A stretch of DNA of 64,000 bases from Balaenoptera acutorostrata (GCF_949987535.1 NC_080073.1:93473344-93537343), one strand, 5' to 3'. Positions 1 to 12,065 are shown, counted from the first letter of the stretch. The notes: generated by a model not told the origin, from the letters alone. Program-made: numbers and translations.

Positions 1-816
1 ATTTAACAATAATTTTGCAGTTTCTGAATTGATGATATTGGAGGTTGATTAATTATAACCACATCAAGAAGGCCAAGACCCTGTGATAGGATCACATACC
101 ATAAAAATCATAGTTCAGCTCAATTTTGTATATGATCAAAACATTTACAAAGCAAGTAATCCTAATGGTTTGTTACTTTGAAAACTATTTCCTTTTCCGA
201 GTTTTTTCTGGATGCAGTTTCAGTCATTTTTGAATGCAAAAAATGAATGATAAAAAAATGCGTGTGTTATTGGTGATAAGGAAGGATGTAACTTGCTTTT
301 AAATTTTTATTCAGGGTTGAAATATGTGAAAATTGTCATCTAAACCATGGTTTTTAATTGGGAAAAAAAATCCTATATTGATTAGAGTATTTTTCAAAGG
401 AAATATACATATATATTAAGGCAAATTTAAGAAAAATTTAAATGTGAAAATTGATTTTAAAGTATTTGACCGCATGCAGTATGATTGCAGCATCTTTCTT
501 TATTCCGATGCTCTTTTTGTTGGCATTTTTAGTATCATTAAAAACACCTCTGAATGACTGGATACATTCTATTAAACCAGAAAAGAAACTGAGGCCCACA
601 CTATATTTTTGAACAAATACAAAAGTTTATCACCTCAGGCAGTGAAGTGAATATGGCTCCTGATCTTTGTGAAGTAGAATATCTTTCAGATCATGTAATC
701 AAGATGCTGAGTTTCCCTTGTTTTTTTTCTCTTTCATTGCTTCCTTCTGACGTGTGCCTGCTATGTTGACAACGCTCTCTACTTCTGCTGCTGAATGTTT
801 TGTTCCCATCATTTAG
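1..816 (+). other. KIF13A: KIF13A intron, 3' part (partial at window start)
   Basis: AT-rich sequence with no recognisable coding exon. Its end is a long pyrimidine-rich stretch (about 717-816, including TTTTTTTTCTCTTTCATTGC) that leads to the acceptor of the 13-nt microexon. I saw no clear repeat in it. A strong, extended polypyrimidine tract is usual upstream of microexons, which need help in exon definition. Confidence 0.7.
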
Positions 817-829
817 GAAACCTCCCAAG
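817..829 (+). CDS. KIF13A: KIF13A coding microexon (13 nt; residues R/K-P-P-K)
   Basis: A 13-nt exon lies between a pyrimidine-rich tract ending CATTTAG (810-816) and a consensus donor GTAAGC (830-835). Its first base G completes an Arg codon begun in the previous exon, and the other 12 bases read Lys-Pro-Pro-Lys. In KIF13A the residues just before VFAFDYCFW are RKPPK, so the microexon joins in frame (phase 0) to the exon at 29195. It encodes part of the loop after the first beta strands of the kinesin-3 motor domain. The match in sequence, phase and both splice sites is what supports the call, since 13 bases alone would not. The preceding exon(s), with the start Met, are not in the window. 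Exon numbering is not asserted. Confidence 0.78.
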
Positions 830-1014
830 GTAAGCACTGATAAGGAATTTGGCATGCATGCTGGCCAAGTGTGCCAAAATCCTGAATTTTATCCATCACA
901 ATAACCCATGTGAAGCACCTCTGCTTTTGAGAAGACAAATTGGCATTCTAATATAAAACTTAAACCGTGAGCAAACAATTAATGTTGGTAATGATATAAA
1001 ATGCGAATGGTCCT

Positions 1015-1195
1015 CTACATTTACAAAGCACTTTCATACATTATTTCATTCTTGGAATTAATGCTTGGGTCAGAACAAACCTGTTTGGTTACTGTTTCTA
1101 TTTTATTGATGATGAAATGAGGCTCAGAGAGATGAAATAAAATGTCCTAATTCACAGATTGGGTAAGCGGAGAACTAGATAATATCACCACCTAG
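1015..1195 (-). repeat. MIR SINE (ancient)
   Basis: The line TTTACAAAGCACTTTCATAC, followed by GATGATGAAATGAGGCTCAG and a trailing 'cctaattcacagattgggtaa', is the usual MIR pattern read from its minus strand. It is diverged and the ends are approximate. Confidence 0.65.
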
Positions 1196-3422
1196 AAAAT
1201 GGAAAAACAAAAATGGTAACATAATGATAGGTTAGTAACTATGGTTATTGACTGGACAAACTATCTTTTCTGGGTCCTACTAAGAATAATTGATATCATC
1301 AGAAAAATTCTCCAAACTTCTAGGGTTTCAACCATCTACCGACTTTATGTGCTTTTTTTGGAGTTTCTAGCCAATCACAAAGTCCACTAATTAGAGCTAG
1401 CCCCCTTGTTCTGGCCAGCCTTTGATGGCATGTGTGCCAGTGAGAAGCCCAAAAGTTAGAGAGTAGGTAGGAAAAGAAGAAAATGAGAAACAGGACATCT
1501 GAATGACCAACTCCTAAATAATTGAAGGCTTATTTTATTACTGGTGAGTATTTTATTGGGTATCCAAGGGACACTTAGTGCCAAAAGGAAGGAAAAATGC
1601 AACAAGCCCCTGACCAATGATGCTGGTTATAGCTTTGTTTTTTGAGATGGGATCAAGTCACGCTACACCCACACACATTATCTGGTCAGAATCTAAGGCA
1701 TGTTGGGTGAGGGGAAGAAATGCAGAATAGATTAGGTTTACTTACCTCTGGGATTATGAAGGAAAATCTAACTTAGCTTTTGAAGTATTGAAAGCCACTA
1801 AATTGCTAAATGTTAGCCTTTTATGTTTATTGAAGGCAGTATAGGAATGGTCCTTGGCACTGAGAGTTCCAGCTCCAAGAAGGAAGGCATGCATTGAACA
1901 AATAATACGAAATCTTTTAAGAAAGAGGAAATATATGATGTTTAGAAGTATAAGCACTGGCATCCTGGTCAAATCTGGGGGATTGGAAGGTCCTCCCTGA
2001 GCAATTATTGATGTGGATATATCCCTAAAATTTGCAACCAAAAATGTCTCTGCTACTCAGAAAGATGGGAGCTCCCCTTAAGTAGCTCTTCCTTCCCTTG
2101 CTGTTGATTCCTAGAGGTTTCAGAACAGACAGTCCACCTTGTGATATATTTCATTCTTTCCCTACAGAAAAAGGCAATGAAATCCTGAGCAATTCCACAT
2201 ATGGTTACTTAATGAAGGAGAAACAGTGAAATGAAAAAGAGGCACAAAAACACATTTTCTAAAAAATCGCTAATTGCTTTATACACAGAAAATGTTCTGG
2301 TTATTTTCTATCCAGTATCTATAGTATGGTGGTTTCACTAGGTATCCTACTGATAGTTCCTAAGAAGTGTCGTAAAACTATCAAAATAAAATGAATGTTA
2401 AATCACCACATTTAAATATGTATGTGCATGCCATAATACACATCTGGAAAGTATAAAGATCATCTTGAAATAAAATAAATGACATAATAGAGTCAAATTT
2501 TTTAGAAAGACACTAAAATAGATAAGGTCTTTTCTTGCAGAAACTGTTAATATTGAAAGCAAATGGGAAATGGAAAGATATTTTTAATGATGATTATATA
2601 AGCATGAAATTTTATTGATTTAAAACAATGAGATTTTGAACATGAATAATTAGCAAAAGCATCAAAGAAGACAGGTTGTTTCGATTTAACAAATATTCTG
2701 GGTAAGGGCCAAGTGCTGCATGAACCAGACCTGATCCTAGCATTCTAAAACGGTTGGGGTAGGGAACATATGCACAATATAAAATCAGTTGTGTTAAAGG
2801 CCACAAGAGGAAAATATTTGTGGAACTCATAGGATGAAGAGTCCTGTTCTGACTTCTGCAGAACTGACAGCTAAGACTGGACAAAATATTAAAAACCTAT
2901 ACTTGAAGGCACTGGAAAAATACCAAGTTAATGGACAATTACCAGACGAAGATCTAAGAGGAGGTGGAAATGTAGAGAGGTGAATCTGGTATTTGGGTGT
3001 TTGCCATTCAGACAAAAGTAGCTTAAAGGCAGAGCTGTGTTTCTGACAGTCTTGTAGGGTCTAGGGGACCAGGGGGAAACAGTGTTGGAATTCAGGGTCT
3101 TCCAGAGGTGGAATCCTTGGCAAACTTCTTATGGTTTCGGTTGGCAACATGGTTTGCGACCCAGCCTTGGGTGGGGTGTAAAGGTGAAACAGAAGTAAAC
3201 CAGTCCTCACATGGATTGCTGTGTGATTGCAAGTTTCTTTGTGTGATCCAGGAAGTCCCGAGCACTAAAAATGGATCAAATGTAGGTCCCCATCTCACCT
3301 GGCAGGAAAGCAAATGTAATCCTGTCTCTAATGATTCTACAAGGCATTTAAAAAATATGATGTGCAGCATCCAATCAAAGATAGAGGTGCATTGCAAGAT
3401 AAGGCAACGTGAACAAGAACTA

Positions 3423-3805
3423 TGCTAACGTATATATATGGAATCTAAAAAATTGGTACCGATGGACCTAGTGCCAGGGCAGAAATAAAGACACAGACGT
3501 AGAGAATGGACTTGAGGACATGGAGGGGAAAGGGAAGCTGGGACTCAGTGAGAGAGTAGCATTGACATATATACACTACGAAATGTAAAATAGATAGCTA
3601 GTGGGAAGCTGCTTCATAGCACAGGGAGATCAGCTTGATGCTTTGTGATGACCTTGAGGGGTGGGATAGGGAGGGTGGGAGGGAGGCTTAAGAGGGAGGG
3701 AATATGGATATATATGTATGCATATAGCTGATTCACTTTGTTGTACAGCAGAAACTAACACAACATTGTAAAGCAATTATACTCCAATAAAGATGTAAAA
3801 AAAAA
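3423..3805 (+). mobile_element. 5'-truncated L1 tail
   Basis: This is the 3' end of a cetartiodactyl L1: GGAATCTAAAAAATTGG, the CACAGGGAGATCAGCT segment, then ACTCCAATAAAGATG and an A-run. Eight-bp direct repeats AAGAACTA at 3415-3422 and 3806-3813 flank it as probable target-site duplications. It is truncated to about 380 bp. Confidence 0.85.
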
Positions 3806-4099
3806 AAGAACTAACAGAAATAATAAAGAAGTAGAAATAGAATCACAGATACTTCAGATATTCAAATTGTTAGGCATGAACTTTAAAATAGCTATGCTTA
3901 TTATATTCAAAGAGATAAAAGACAAGATTTTAAAATGTTAGAGAGGACTGGAAATTATATAAAGTGACAAAACAAATTTGGAAAATTACCCAACAGAAAT
4001 TCTTACCCTGACAAACCCAAAACCAAAATTAAGAACTTAGGGTTTAGCAGCAGAATAGATCCAGCTAAAGAGAGAGTTAAATAATTAGAAGAGAAGATA

Positions 4100-4990
4100 G
4101 GTTAGCAGAAAATATCAAAATGAAGTACAGAGGAGACAAATGGTGCTGGAACAACTGGACATCCGCATGCACAGAAATGAACTTAGACCTTATACCCTTC
4201 ACAAAAATTAACTCAAAATGGATCATAGATCTAAATATAAAATGCAAAACCATAGAACTTCTAGAAAATAACATAAGGGAAATCTTGGAGAACGTGGGGT
4301 TGGTGATCAGTTTTTAGATACAACATCGAAAGTCTATCCATAAAAATAAAATTGATTAATGGGATTTCATTAAAAGTAAAAACTTCGGCTCTGCTAAGAC
4401 ACTGTTTAGAGAATAAAAAGAAAGCTGCAGACTAGGAGAAAATATTTGTAAAACTAATCTGATAAAGGACAATTATCCAAAATATGCAAAGAACTCTTAA
4501 AACTCAACAGTAAGCAAGTGAACTACCCAATGGAAAAAAATGGGCAAAAGACCAGAAAAGACCCTTCATCAAAGAAGATACACAAATGGCAAATACACAC
4601 ATGAAAAAATGCTCAACATCATATGTCATAAGGAAATTACACATTAAAACAACACTGAGATACCACTACACACCTATTAGAATGGCTAAAATCCAAAAAT
4701 CTGTCAAGACCAAAGCTTGTGAGGATGTGGAACTCTCTGTTGCTGGTGAGAATGGAAAGTGGTGTAGAAAGTGTGGAAAGGCAACGTGGAAGTTTCATGT
4801 AATGCTGAACATATTCTTATCGTACAACCAAGCAATCATGCTTCTAGCTACTTACTCAAATGAGTTGAAAATTTCTATCTATACAGAAACCTGCACATGA
4901 GTGTTTACAGCAGCTTCATTCAAAATTGCCAAAAACTGGAAGCATCCAAGATGTCCTTCAGTAAGGGAATGGATAAGCAAACTGTGGTCA
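4100..4990 (+). repeat. Old L1 ORF2 3' remnant
   Basis: Diverged L1 ORF2 C-terminal sequence, recognisable by GGTGCTGGAACAACTGG, by TTCACAAAAATTAACTCAAA, and by the later GAATGGCTAAAATCCAAAAA and GCTGGTGAGAATGGAAAGTG segments. It has many frameshifts and stops and is more diverged than the two long L1 copies in the window. It is non-coding. Confidence 0.8.
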
Positions 4991-5456
4991 CGATCCTGAT
5001 GCTTCTCTCAGGCCTGACCCCAAAGGGAAAGTGCCCACTGGACCTTACAAATCTCGCCACCAACTTGCATTCTCTTGTCATTAATATGTGTTTTCCTAAG
5101 GAATATCTTTTCATTATTCTCTGTGTGGGCAGTTATTGAAATTATGTCTAATTATATGATGATGGTAAATAATCATCACCTAACTGCAATATTTACTGTT
5201 TCTATTATGTGTAAGGATTTTGTACATTTTACTAAAAAATATTCTAAGGTAGAAGTGCTGATTAGGAGAAAGGAGGGGCTGTCATTTTGAATATTTGGTT
5301 GAGTTATCACTATTCCTACCCAACTGTTATGAAGGAAAAATTCTCACATTCTTTATATCCATCCCTGGAACTGTACTCTTAGAATGCTATTTTCATTGTT
5401 AAAATTAATAATAGCTATCTTTAATTCAGCACTTACAATATGCCAGGTCCACTTTA

Positions 5457-5768
5457 TTTTTTATTTTATTTTATTTTATTTGGCTATGTCGAGTCTTAGT
5501 TTTGGCACACGGGATCTTTGTTGAGGCATGCAGGAATTTTCTCGTTACGGTGCGTGGTCTGCTTGGGTTTCTCTCTAGTTGTGGTGTGTGGGTTTTCTCT
5601 CTCTAGTTGCGACGTGCGGGCTCCAGGGCACGTGGGCTCTGTAGTTTGCAGCACATGGGCTTAGTTGCCCTGCGGCATGTGGGATCTTAGTTCCCCGACC
5701 AGGGATCAAACCTGTGTCCCCTGCATTGGCAGGCAGACTCTTTACCACTGGACCACCTGAGGAGTCCC
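5457..5768 (-). mobile_element. CHR-type SINE (older variant)
   Basis: On the minus strand it reads as a tRNA-derived head, variable middle and A-rich tail (TTTTATTTTATTTTATTTGG on +). The tRNA part shows the B-box-like region near 5695-5720. TGCCAGGTCCACTTTA (5441-5456) and TGCCAGATCCACTTTA (5769-5784), 15 of 16 identical, are the target-site duplication. Several B-box and head positions differ from the younger copies here, so this is an older insertion. Confidence 0.85.
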
Positions 5769-5819
5769 TGCCAGATCCACTTTAAATCCAAATTAAAATT
5801 CAGTGCCAACTTGGATGCC

Positions 5820-6215
5820 TTCAGAGAGGAAGGGGGGAAATCAGTAGTTGCCAGGAGGAGTGAGAGGAGAGGATAGATGAATAAATAGGTGAAGTACAGG
5901 ATTTTTAGGGCACTGAAACTATTCTGTATGATACTTTAAGGGTGGATTATGACATTATGCATTTATCAAAACTCATAGGACTGTACAGCTCAAAAGAGTG
6001 AACCTTAATGTATGGAGTTTAGTTATTAATAATGTATCAATATTGGTTTATCTATTTATAACAAATACAACACACTAATGCAAGTTATTAGTAATGGGAA
6101 ACTGCCAAGGGGGCGTTCAAGAAGAGGGAGTACATGGAAACTCTTTGCACTAGCTGCTCAATTTTTCTGTAAACCTAAACTCCTTTAAAAAATTATCATG
6201 AAAAAATAAATTAAT
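5820..6215 (+). repeat. Old L1 3' UTR (L1M type)
   Basis: Contains GACATTATGCATTTATCAAA, AATAATGTATCAATATTGGT and CTGCTCAATTTTTCTGTAAA, which are landmarks of older mammalian L1 3' ends. It ends in an A-rich stretch near 6190-6215. The subfamily was not determined. Confidence 0.7.
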
Positions 6216-6235
6216 TCATACTCACAGAAGAAAAA

Positions 6236-6760
6236 AGAAAAGCCATGTGATCATCTCAGTAGATGCAGAAAAAAGCATTTGACAAGGTTCAACACTTATT
6301 TATGATATAAACTTGCAGCAAGCTAGTAGTAGACAGAAATCTCCTTAAAATGGTAAAGGGCATCCATTACACATCTTCAGCTGTCATCGTATTTAACTTT
6401 CCATCCAAGATGGGGAATAAGGCGAGGATATTGCTCTAGCTACCTCTAATAAAAGAAATTCACCAATAAAGATGAAAAAAAAAGAAATTCAGATTGGAAA
6501 GGAGGAAGCAAAAGCATCTTTATTTGTAGGTAATAAAGTCATATATTTGAAAAAAATTAAGAAATCTCTAAATAAACTTCTAGACCTTAACAAGTGGCAA
6601 TGTAGCAAGAAAAAGGTGAAAATACAAATTGTACTTCTTTACACTAGCATGAACAATTCAAAAATAAAAATTTAAAACAACCCAATAAATTACAGTAGCT
6701 TCAAGAACATTAAATACTTAGGGATATACTTAGTGAAAAATGCACAAGACCTTTTTATTA
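6236..6760 (+). repeat. Old L1 ORF2 internal fragment
   Basis: GTGATCATCTCAGTAGATGC followed by a region like the RT domain (ACAAGGTTCAACACTTATTT) marks a diverged L1 ORF2 piece. It is interrupted, lacks the FADD segment in a readable frame, and is non-coding. Confidence 0.7.
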
Positions 6761-6912
6761 ACATCCCACATACATATTTGGCCATTGGATTGTAGACAGA
6801 TGTGCCGAGAGATGGAGAAAATATCAACTATATTCAGAGAATGACATAGCATAGAGATGGACTACTGGTACGTGAAGGGGAGTCCTGGGTGACACATCCA
6901 GAAGGAGGTTGA

Positions 6913-7037
6913 GGAGATTCCCTGGCGGTCCAGTGGTTAGGACTCTGCACTTCACTGCCAAGGGCCCAGGTTCGATCCCTGGTCTGGGAACTAAGATCCA
7001 ACAAGCCATGTGGTGTGGCCAAAAAAAAAATTAAAAA
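6913..7037 (+). mobile_element. Short tRNA-derived SINE (CHR-2-like)
   Basis: ATTCCCTGGCGGTCCAGTGG head with a GGTTCGATCCC B box and a GGTGTGGCC end followed by an A-rich tail. AGAAGGAGGTTGA at 6900-6912 and 7038-7050 is a 13-bp target-site duplication. At about 125 bp it is the short family, distinct from the ~300 bp copies elsewhere. Confidence 0.9.
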
Positions 7038-7050
7038 AGAAGGAGGTTGA

Positions 7051-7620
7051 AACCAAATCCAGCTGTGGAAGACCTTGACGCCAGGGTTGGACCTTGATAC
7101 ATTCAGTGTCTCTGTTGCCTATTTTGAACAAGGCAATGGCGTAGTTCAGGCTCCCTTTCAGAAGGTTAATCTGAAAGCAGAGCATAAAATAAATTGGGTT
7201 TGGCCAGTGGTTGGGCTCGGGATGGTATTCAATAAAATGTGCCAGGAAAGAGGTAATGAGGGCCTGCACTGGCGCAATGCCATGAGACTGGAGAAGAGGA
7301 AGGGAAGAATGATCAAAACATTGCAGAACTAAAGTATCCAGGACTTGGGTGCCTATAGCATGTGGGAGAAGACAATACAGCAAGAGGAGTCGGAGTTCAG
7401 GTTTAGAGTGGGTTGAATTGGAAATGATGGCAAAACATCTGATAGAGATATACCTAGCAGGTTGTACAAGGTTTGTAGTCTGCCCTAGAAAGGTCAGGTA
7501 AATTCTTGTGGGAAGGAGATAGGAGATAAAGGAAGAGGTATTGATTATGTTGTCAAGGAAGAAAGGATTAAATGGAATAGAAGACCTGAGAGTAGAGGCT
7601 AACACCCTGGGACCCATCCG
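7051..7620 (+). repeat. Ancient interspersed repeat, family uncertain
   Basis: The run GACCTTGACGCCAGGGTTGG, the GAGGGCCTGCACTGGCGCAA stretch and GGAGATAGGAGATAAAGG recall a very old mammalian repeat (LINE2 or similar age). It is diverged, the ends are approximate and I cannot fix the family. A long antisense open frame over it has no support as a gene. Confidence 0.45.
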
Positions 7621-8154
7621 GCTCTAGGGAATGGAAAGATGGGGAAGAACCAATGAAAACTCGGAAGAGAAAGCAGGTACTCATGTGGTACTGCTGCTCG
7701 TGATGGCATTGAGGACACATACTTACACTCGCCAAATTGTGTTTCTTTTGTTCTTAAAAGTTATTTTTTCTAGTGTTGTATTAGGACAAGGAAAAAAATA
7801 TTCTTCTGGTTGACATTTAAAAGTGAGATTAAACATTTTTTAATATTGCATGGGTATGTAGCATATTAGAATAGAAAGGAAAATTTACACAGATTTATCC
7901 TTGTATAAATTGTTTTGTACTATACATTTGGATTTTTCTCTCTGGTGTTACATTTTGTAAATTTGTACTCCAGAGTGGAGAAACATTTATTTTAGCATGG
8001 GCTGAGTGCATACCTATTAATCCTTTTACCAGTAGCATATTATGCAGTGTTTATTGGAGTGTGTTCTACTTCCCTTAAAAAGAAAAATAAGCTTTAGACA
8101 AACATGGAGACACCTGCTTTATGCCTCCTCGTTAGTTTAAAACAAAGAGCCTTG

Positions 8155-8497
8155 GGACTTCCCTGGTGGTGAAGTGGTTAAGAATCCACCTGCCAATGCA
8201 GGGGACAGTGGTTCGAGCCCGGTCTGGGAAGATCCCACATGCCACGGAACAACTAAGCCTGTGAGCCACAACTACTGAGCCTGTGCTCTAGAGCCCATGA
8301 GCCACAACTACTGAGTCCATGTGCTGCAACTACTGAAGCCTGCACGCCTAGAGCCCGTGCTCTGCAACAAGAGAAGCCACCGCAGTAAGAAGCCCGTGCA
8401 CCGCAACGAAGAGTAGCTCCCGCTCACCGCAACTAGAGAAAGCTTGCGCGCAGCAACGAAGACCCAATGCAGCCAAAAATAAATAAACAAATAAAGC
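8155..8497 (+). mobile_element. CHR SINE, long form with internal duplication
   Basis: Head ACTTCCCTGGTGGTGAAGTGG, B box GGTTCGAGCCC, then repeated ACAACTACTGAGCC units before the GAAGACCCAATGCAGCC tail and A-rich end. Short flanking repeats AGAGCCTT (8146-8153, 8498-8505) fit target-site duplications. The ACTACTGAGYC unit occurs several times, giving about 343 bp instead of about 300. Confidence 0.9.
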
Positions 8498-8959
8498 AGA
8501 GCCTTTGTCTCATAATTTTCGGAGTTGAAATAGGTGTGTTTTTCCTTATTGGTCTGACTGTAGTTTTGAGTCTAAGGTTTCTGTCTTAGCGGTATTGCAG
8601 ATGGAGGTAAAAAGGGGACATTGCTTGTTTGCTTAGCCACCTTCTCACAAACATTGGATTTTGGCAGGGAGGTGGTACAGAGGGAGAAGACACATGTGTA
8701 AGATCTCTATCTAATTATGTGTTAACACACGCTTTATTGATGGAAAACAGGAAAATGTCCCAGTCACAGTAGCTTTGCCTTCAGAAGCCCAGTTCTGGAT
8801 CTCCCCAATGGCCCTCAGAATATCAGGCATGTTCTAGGACCGTTCACTTTTCCTGCTTTTCTCATTTCTGGCACAAGTGTCTTACTTTCCCCCAGAGCCA
8901 CACTGAAATACATGCAGAGAAAAACAAATGAATTCTTCCTCCTTTTTCTGTTTTCTTCT

Positions 8960-9165
8960 TCATCCCTCAGTGTTTACTGAGCACCTTCCATGTGCCAAGT
9001 GAGCACTTTGAAGCTGGAAGAAATTTCTGAACTCAGACTGTTCAGACCCTCTTCTTTAAGACCAAGGAGATTGAGGCTTAAGGAATGAATCAGCCAAGAC
9101 CATCCAGTGAGAGAGCTTTTTGGCCCCAATTCTAGGCCTTCTGATTGCTGCTACTACCTGTTACT
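8960..9165 (-). repeat. MIR SINE (ancient)
   Basis: TTTACTGAGCACCTTCCATG ... GGAGATTGAGGCTTAAGGAA is MIR read in reverse. Diverged, with approximate ends. Confidence 0.55.
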
Positions 9166-9767
9166 CCACATGGTTGTAAAGTGTTTTTTCTATTTGTTGG
9201 GTTTTATGCAGTAAAGAAAATGGGAAAGAGTAAGAAGGAAGAGTTTGGGGAAAATGTAAATATCTGTAAGATCATTTTGTTAAGGATCATATTCTTTTTT
9301 ACTCAGTTTGCTCATTTTTAAAGTCATGATCATCGTTCTGATATCTCCATAAGTTAGGGTAAGAGTCATCTGAACAATTTGATCTTATTAATTAAACTCA
9401 CTTTAAATGTTTTTTATTTTATTTACAAGCATTGTTAGGCACTGCTGAACTTCAAGGTGTTTAATCCCTCTTCTAGTTACATAAATTTGTTGGCAAAATC
9501 GTGAGCAGGAGAAAATGACATCATAACAAAATAAAATTGTTACTTTTTGAAGGCAGTTTGCTTTAAAGAGTCATGCTGCCATACCAAAAACCTGCCTTTA
9601 TAAAAATTACTCAGAAAAAAGTAGGGGGAAGCCTTACTCTGTACAGCCTATGCCATCTGAAGTGCAGTTGCATTCAGACTTGTTTTACAGTGTGTGACCA
9701 CCATCATTTTCATCGTTCACTTTGTGCATTTCTGAAAACTAAGTGTTGGCCTCAAACGAGATGAGTT

Positions 9768-10000
9768 CTAGACCTGCGCTGTCCAATACAGCAGCCTCTT
9801 AGCCACATGTGGCTTTCGAGCATGTGCTAGGTGGCTGGTCAAAATTGAGATTTTTTTGTAAGTGTAAAATACACACCAGACATCAAAGAATTAGTATGAA
9901 GAAAAAAAAAAAGATAAATTTTTTAGATGTATTAGGGTACATTAAAATATTATTAAAATTGATTTATCTCTTTACTTTTAATGTGCCTATAGACACAATT
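9768..10000. repeat. hAT-Charlie DNA transposon remnant (MER5A-like)
   Basis: GACCTGCGCTGTCCAATACA followed by GCCACATGTGGCTTTCGAGC resembles the end of MER5A-type elements (CAGCGCTGTCCAATA terminus). The inner part is AT-rich. Only one terminus is convincing. Confidence 0.5.
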
Positions 10001-10264
10001 TAAATGACATATGTAGCTTGGATCATATTTCTGTCAGACAGTACTGTTTCAGGCCAAACACATGGCTGAGTACGGAATGTCTTTTCGGCATCCGTCCTGA
10101 GTCTTTTGTTTATTTCTTTTACCCTGTTAAATACAGCCGCTCAGCTGTCACCCCTTACATTTCTGCCTTTATATCTGAGTCCGTGAGTGTTGCAGCTGCA
10201 TGAATTGAATGGCAACATAGCCTTCCTGCTGTGCGGTTTCCCTAGGAAGCATTTTTACTTTATT

Positions 10265-10580
10265 CATTCAAAGGTCATTAATTAGACAATTATTAATTGA
10301 GAACGTTTGCAGGAAGTATTGTGGGGCTCAAGAGGTGATTCAACTAGTGGTTCCTGCTCTCTGGAATTCACAGTGTGGTGAGGAAGATTAAACATATACA
10401 GCACTTTAAGTAGTGGAAAATAGATTATGATAAACATCATCATTCATTGTTCCAATATTCTGTGACTCCAGAGGAAGAAAAGCTTCCTAGCTAAAAGTGG
10501 ATCTTGAGGAGGGCCTTCAAGTATGGGGAAGGTTTCAAAAGGCAGAAATATGGTATAGGAATCAAGATGTATGCGAGGAA
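10265..10580 (+). repeat. Ancient interspersed repeat, family uncertain
   Basis: The pattern 'gtggttcctgctctctggaattcacagtg' near 10349 and a long polar tract up to about 10580 resemble a very old mammalian repeat (LINE2 age). The ends are approximate. Confidence 0.4.
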
Positions 10581-10714
10581 CAGAAACAAAGTAATTGATG
10601 GCAAAGGAGAACTTTCTCTGTTCATAACACATCTGACCCCATATGTATGGGTTTTCCACACCAAACAGTTCTCTTTGGATACCAACTGGGTAGCCTACAA
10701 GTCACTTCAGTTCT

Positions 10715-12065
10715 GACAGTAACTCCCCAGAGCTGGCACAGACCCCATAGATAAAGGGCTCAGTCCCACAAGACTGCGCTCCCTCAGACACTAATCGCAA
10801 GTAGTGGGTCTCCAGGTTAAACGCTTCTATCTGATTTTGCTACCAGTCAGGGCTTTCCAAGACCCCCTCCTCAGGTTTGATAATTTGCTAGAATGGCTTA
10901 CAAATCTCAGGAAAACACTTACTTAGGTTTACTGGTTTATGATAAAGGGTACAGGTGAGCAGTCAGAGGAAGAGGTGTGTGTGGTGAAGTCCGGAAGTGT
11001 CCCGAACACAGGAGCTCCTGTCCTTGTGGAGTCACGTCACCCTCCCGGCACACGGATGTGGTCACCAACCCGGAAGCTCTCTGATCCTTGTCACTGAGGG
11101 GATTTTTTAACATCTTTATTAGAGTATAATTGCTTTACAATGTTGTCTAAGTTTCTGCTGTATAACAAAGTGAGTCACCTATATGCGTATGTATATCCCC
11201 ATATCCCCTCCCTCTTGTCTCCCTCCCACCCTCCCTATCCCACCCCTCTTGGTGGTCACAAAGCACCGAGCTGATCTCCTCCCTATGCTATGCAGCTGCT
11301 TCCCACTGGCTATCTATTTTACATTTGGTAGTGTATATATGTCAATGTTACTCTCTCACTTCGTCCCAGCTTACCCTTCCCCCGCCCTGTGTCCTCAAGT
11401 CCATTCTCTACATCTCTTTCTTTATTCCTGTCCTGCCCCTATGTTCATCAGAACCATTTTTTTTTTTTAGATTCCATATATATGTGTTAGCATACGGTAT
11501 TTGTCTTTCTCTTTCTGACTTGCTTCACTCTGTATGACAGGCTCTAGGTCCATCCACCTCCCTACAAATAACTCAATTTCATTTCTTTTTATGGCTGAGT
11601 AATATTCCATTGTATATGTGTGCCACATCTTCTTTATCCATTCATCTGTGGATGGACACTTAGGTTGCTTCCATGTCCTGGCTATTGTAAATTCACTGAG
11701 GGAATTTTAGGGAGGCACGATCGATTATTAACTCAGTCTCCGAGCCCTCTCCTATTCCTAGAGATGGTGGGAGTGGGGCTGAAAGTTCTAGGTTTCTAGT
11801 CAAGGCTTGTCTTTCTGGCAGCTGGCCCCCATCCTGAAGTTATCTACAGTTCTGCAATAAGTCGCCTTATTTAGAACAAAAGAGGCTTCTATCACCTGGG
11901 AGCTTCCAAGGTGATAGAGCTCCTAAATGGAGCTCAGTGTCAGGAATAAAAGACTTCCTATCACTCACAAAAGTCCAAGAGCTTTAGGTGCTCTGTGTCA
12001 GGAACCAAACATATATTTCTCATAATATCACAGATGTCTTGGGAAGTGCAAATTTTGGTAGAGTA
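10715..12065 (-). repeat. Ancient LTR (ERVL/MLT2-like) split by an L1
   Basis: Two halves (10715-11107 and 11693-12065) carry landmarks of an old ERVL-type LTR: CACCAACCCGGAAGCTCTCT, CCCCATCCTGAAGTTATCTA and AAACATATATTTCTCATAAT. A TG-start would lie near 12030 on the minus strand. A minus-strand L1 tail (11108-11692) sits inside, so the LTR is older than that L1. No internal retroviral genes are present. The family name is from memory. Confidence 0.6.
11108..11692 (-). mobile_element. 5'-truncated L1 tail inside the LTR
   Basis: On the + strand it starts AACATCTTTATTAGAGTATA (the reverse of the AATAAA tail) and runs through the L1 3' UTR to GGCTATTGTAAA. TCACTGAGGGGATTTT (11091) and TCACTGAGGGAATTTT (11693) flank it as a target-site duplication with one mismatch. 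The element is about 585 bp, truncated at its 5' end. Confidence 0.88.

Noticed and set aside
3108..3428. 106-codon plus-strand frame overlapping a 101-codon minus-strand frame
   Set aside because: Mutually overlapping frames in AT-rich intron, running into an L1 tail, with no recognisable domain.
6991..7617. 208-codon open frame on the minus strand
   Set aside because: It lies over an ancient repeat and runs into a SINE at its 3' end. It shows no domain and no splice or promoter context.
8155..8497. Direct repeats as a CRISPR array
   Set aside because: The repeated ACTACTGAGCC units are short, irregular and part of a SINE in a mammalian genome.
10715..12065. A possible intact endogenous retrovirus around the LTR
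   Set aside because: Only LTR-like sequence is present, split by an L1. No gag, pol or env similarity was seen.
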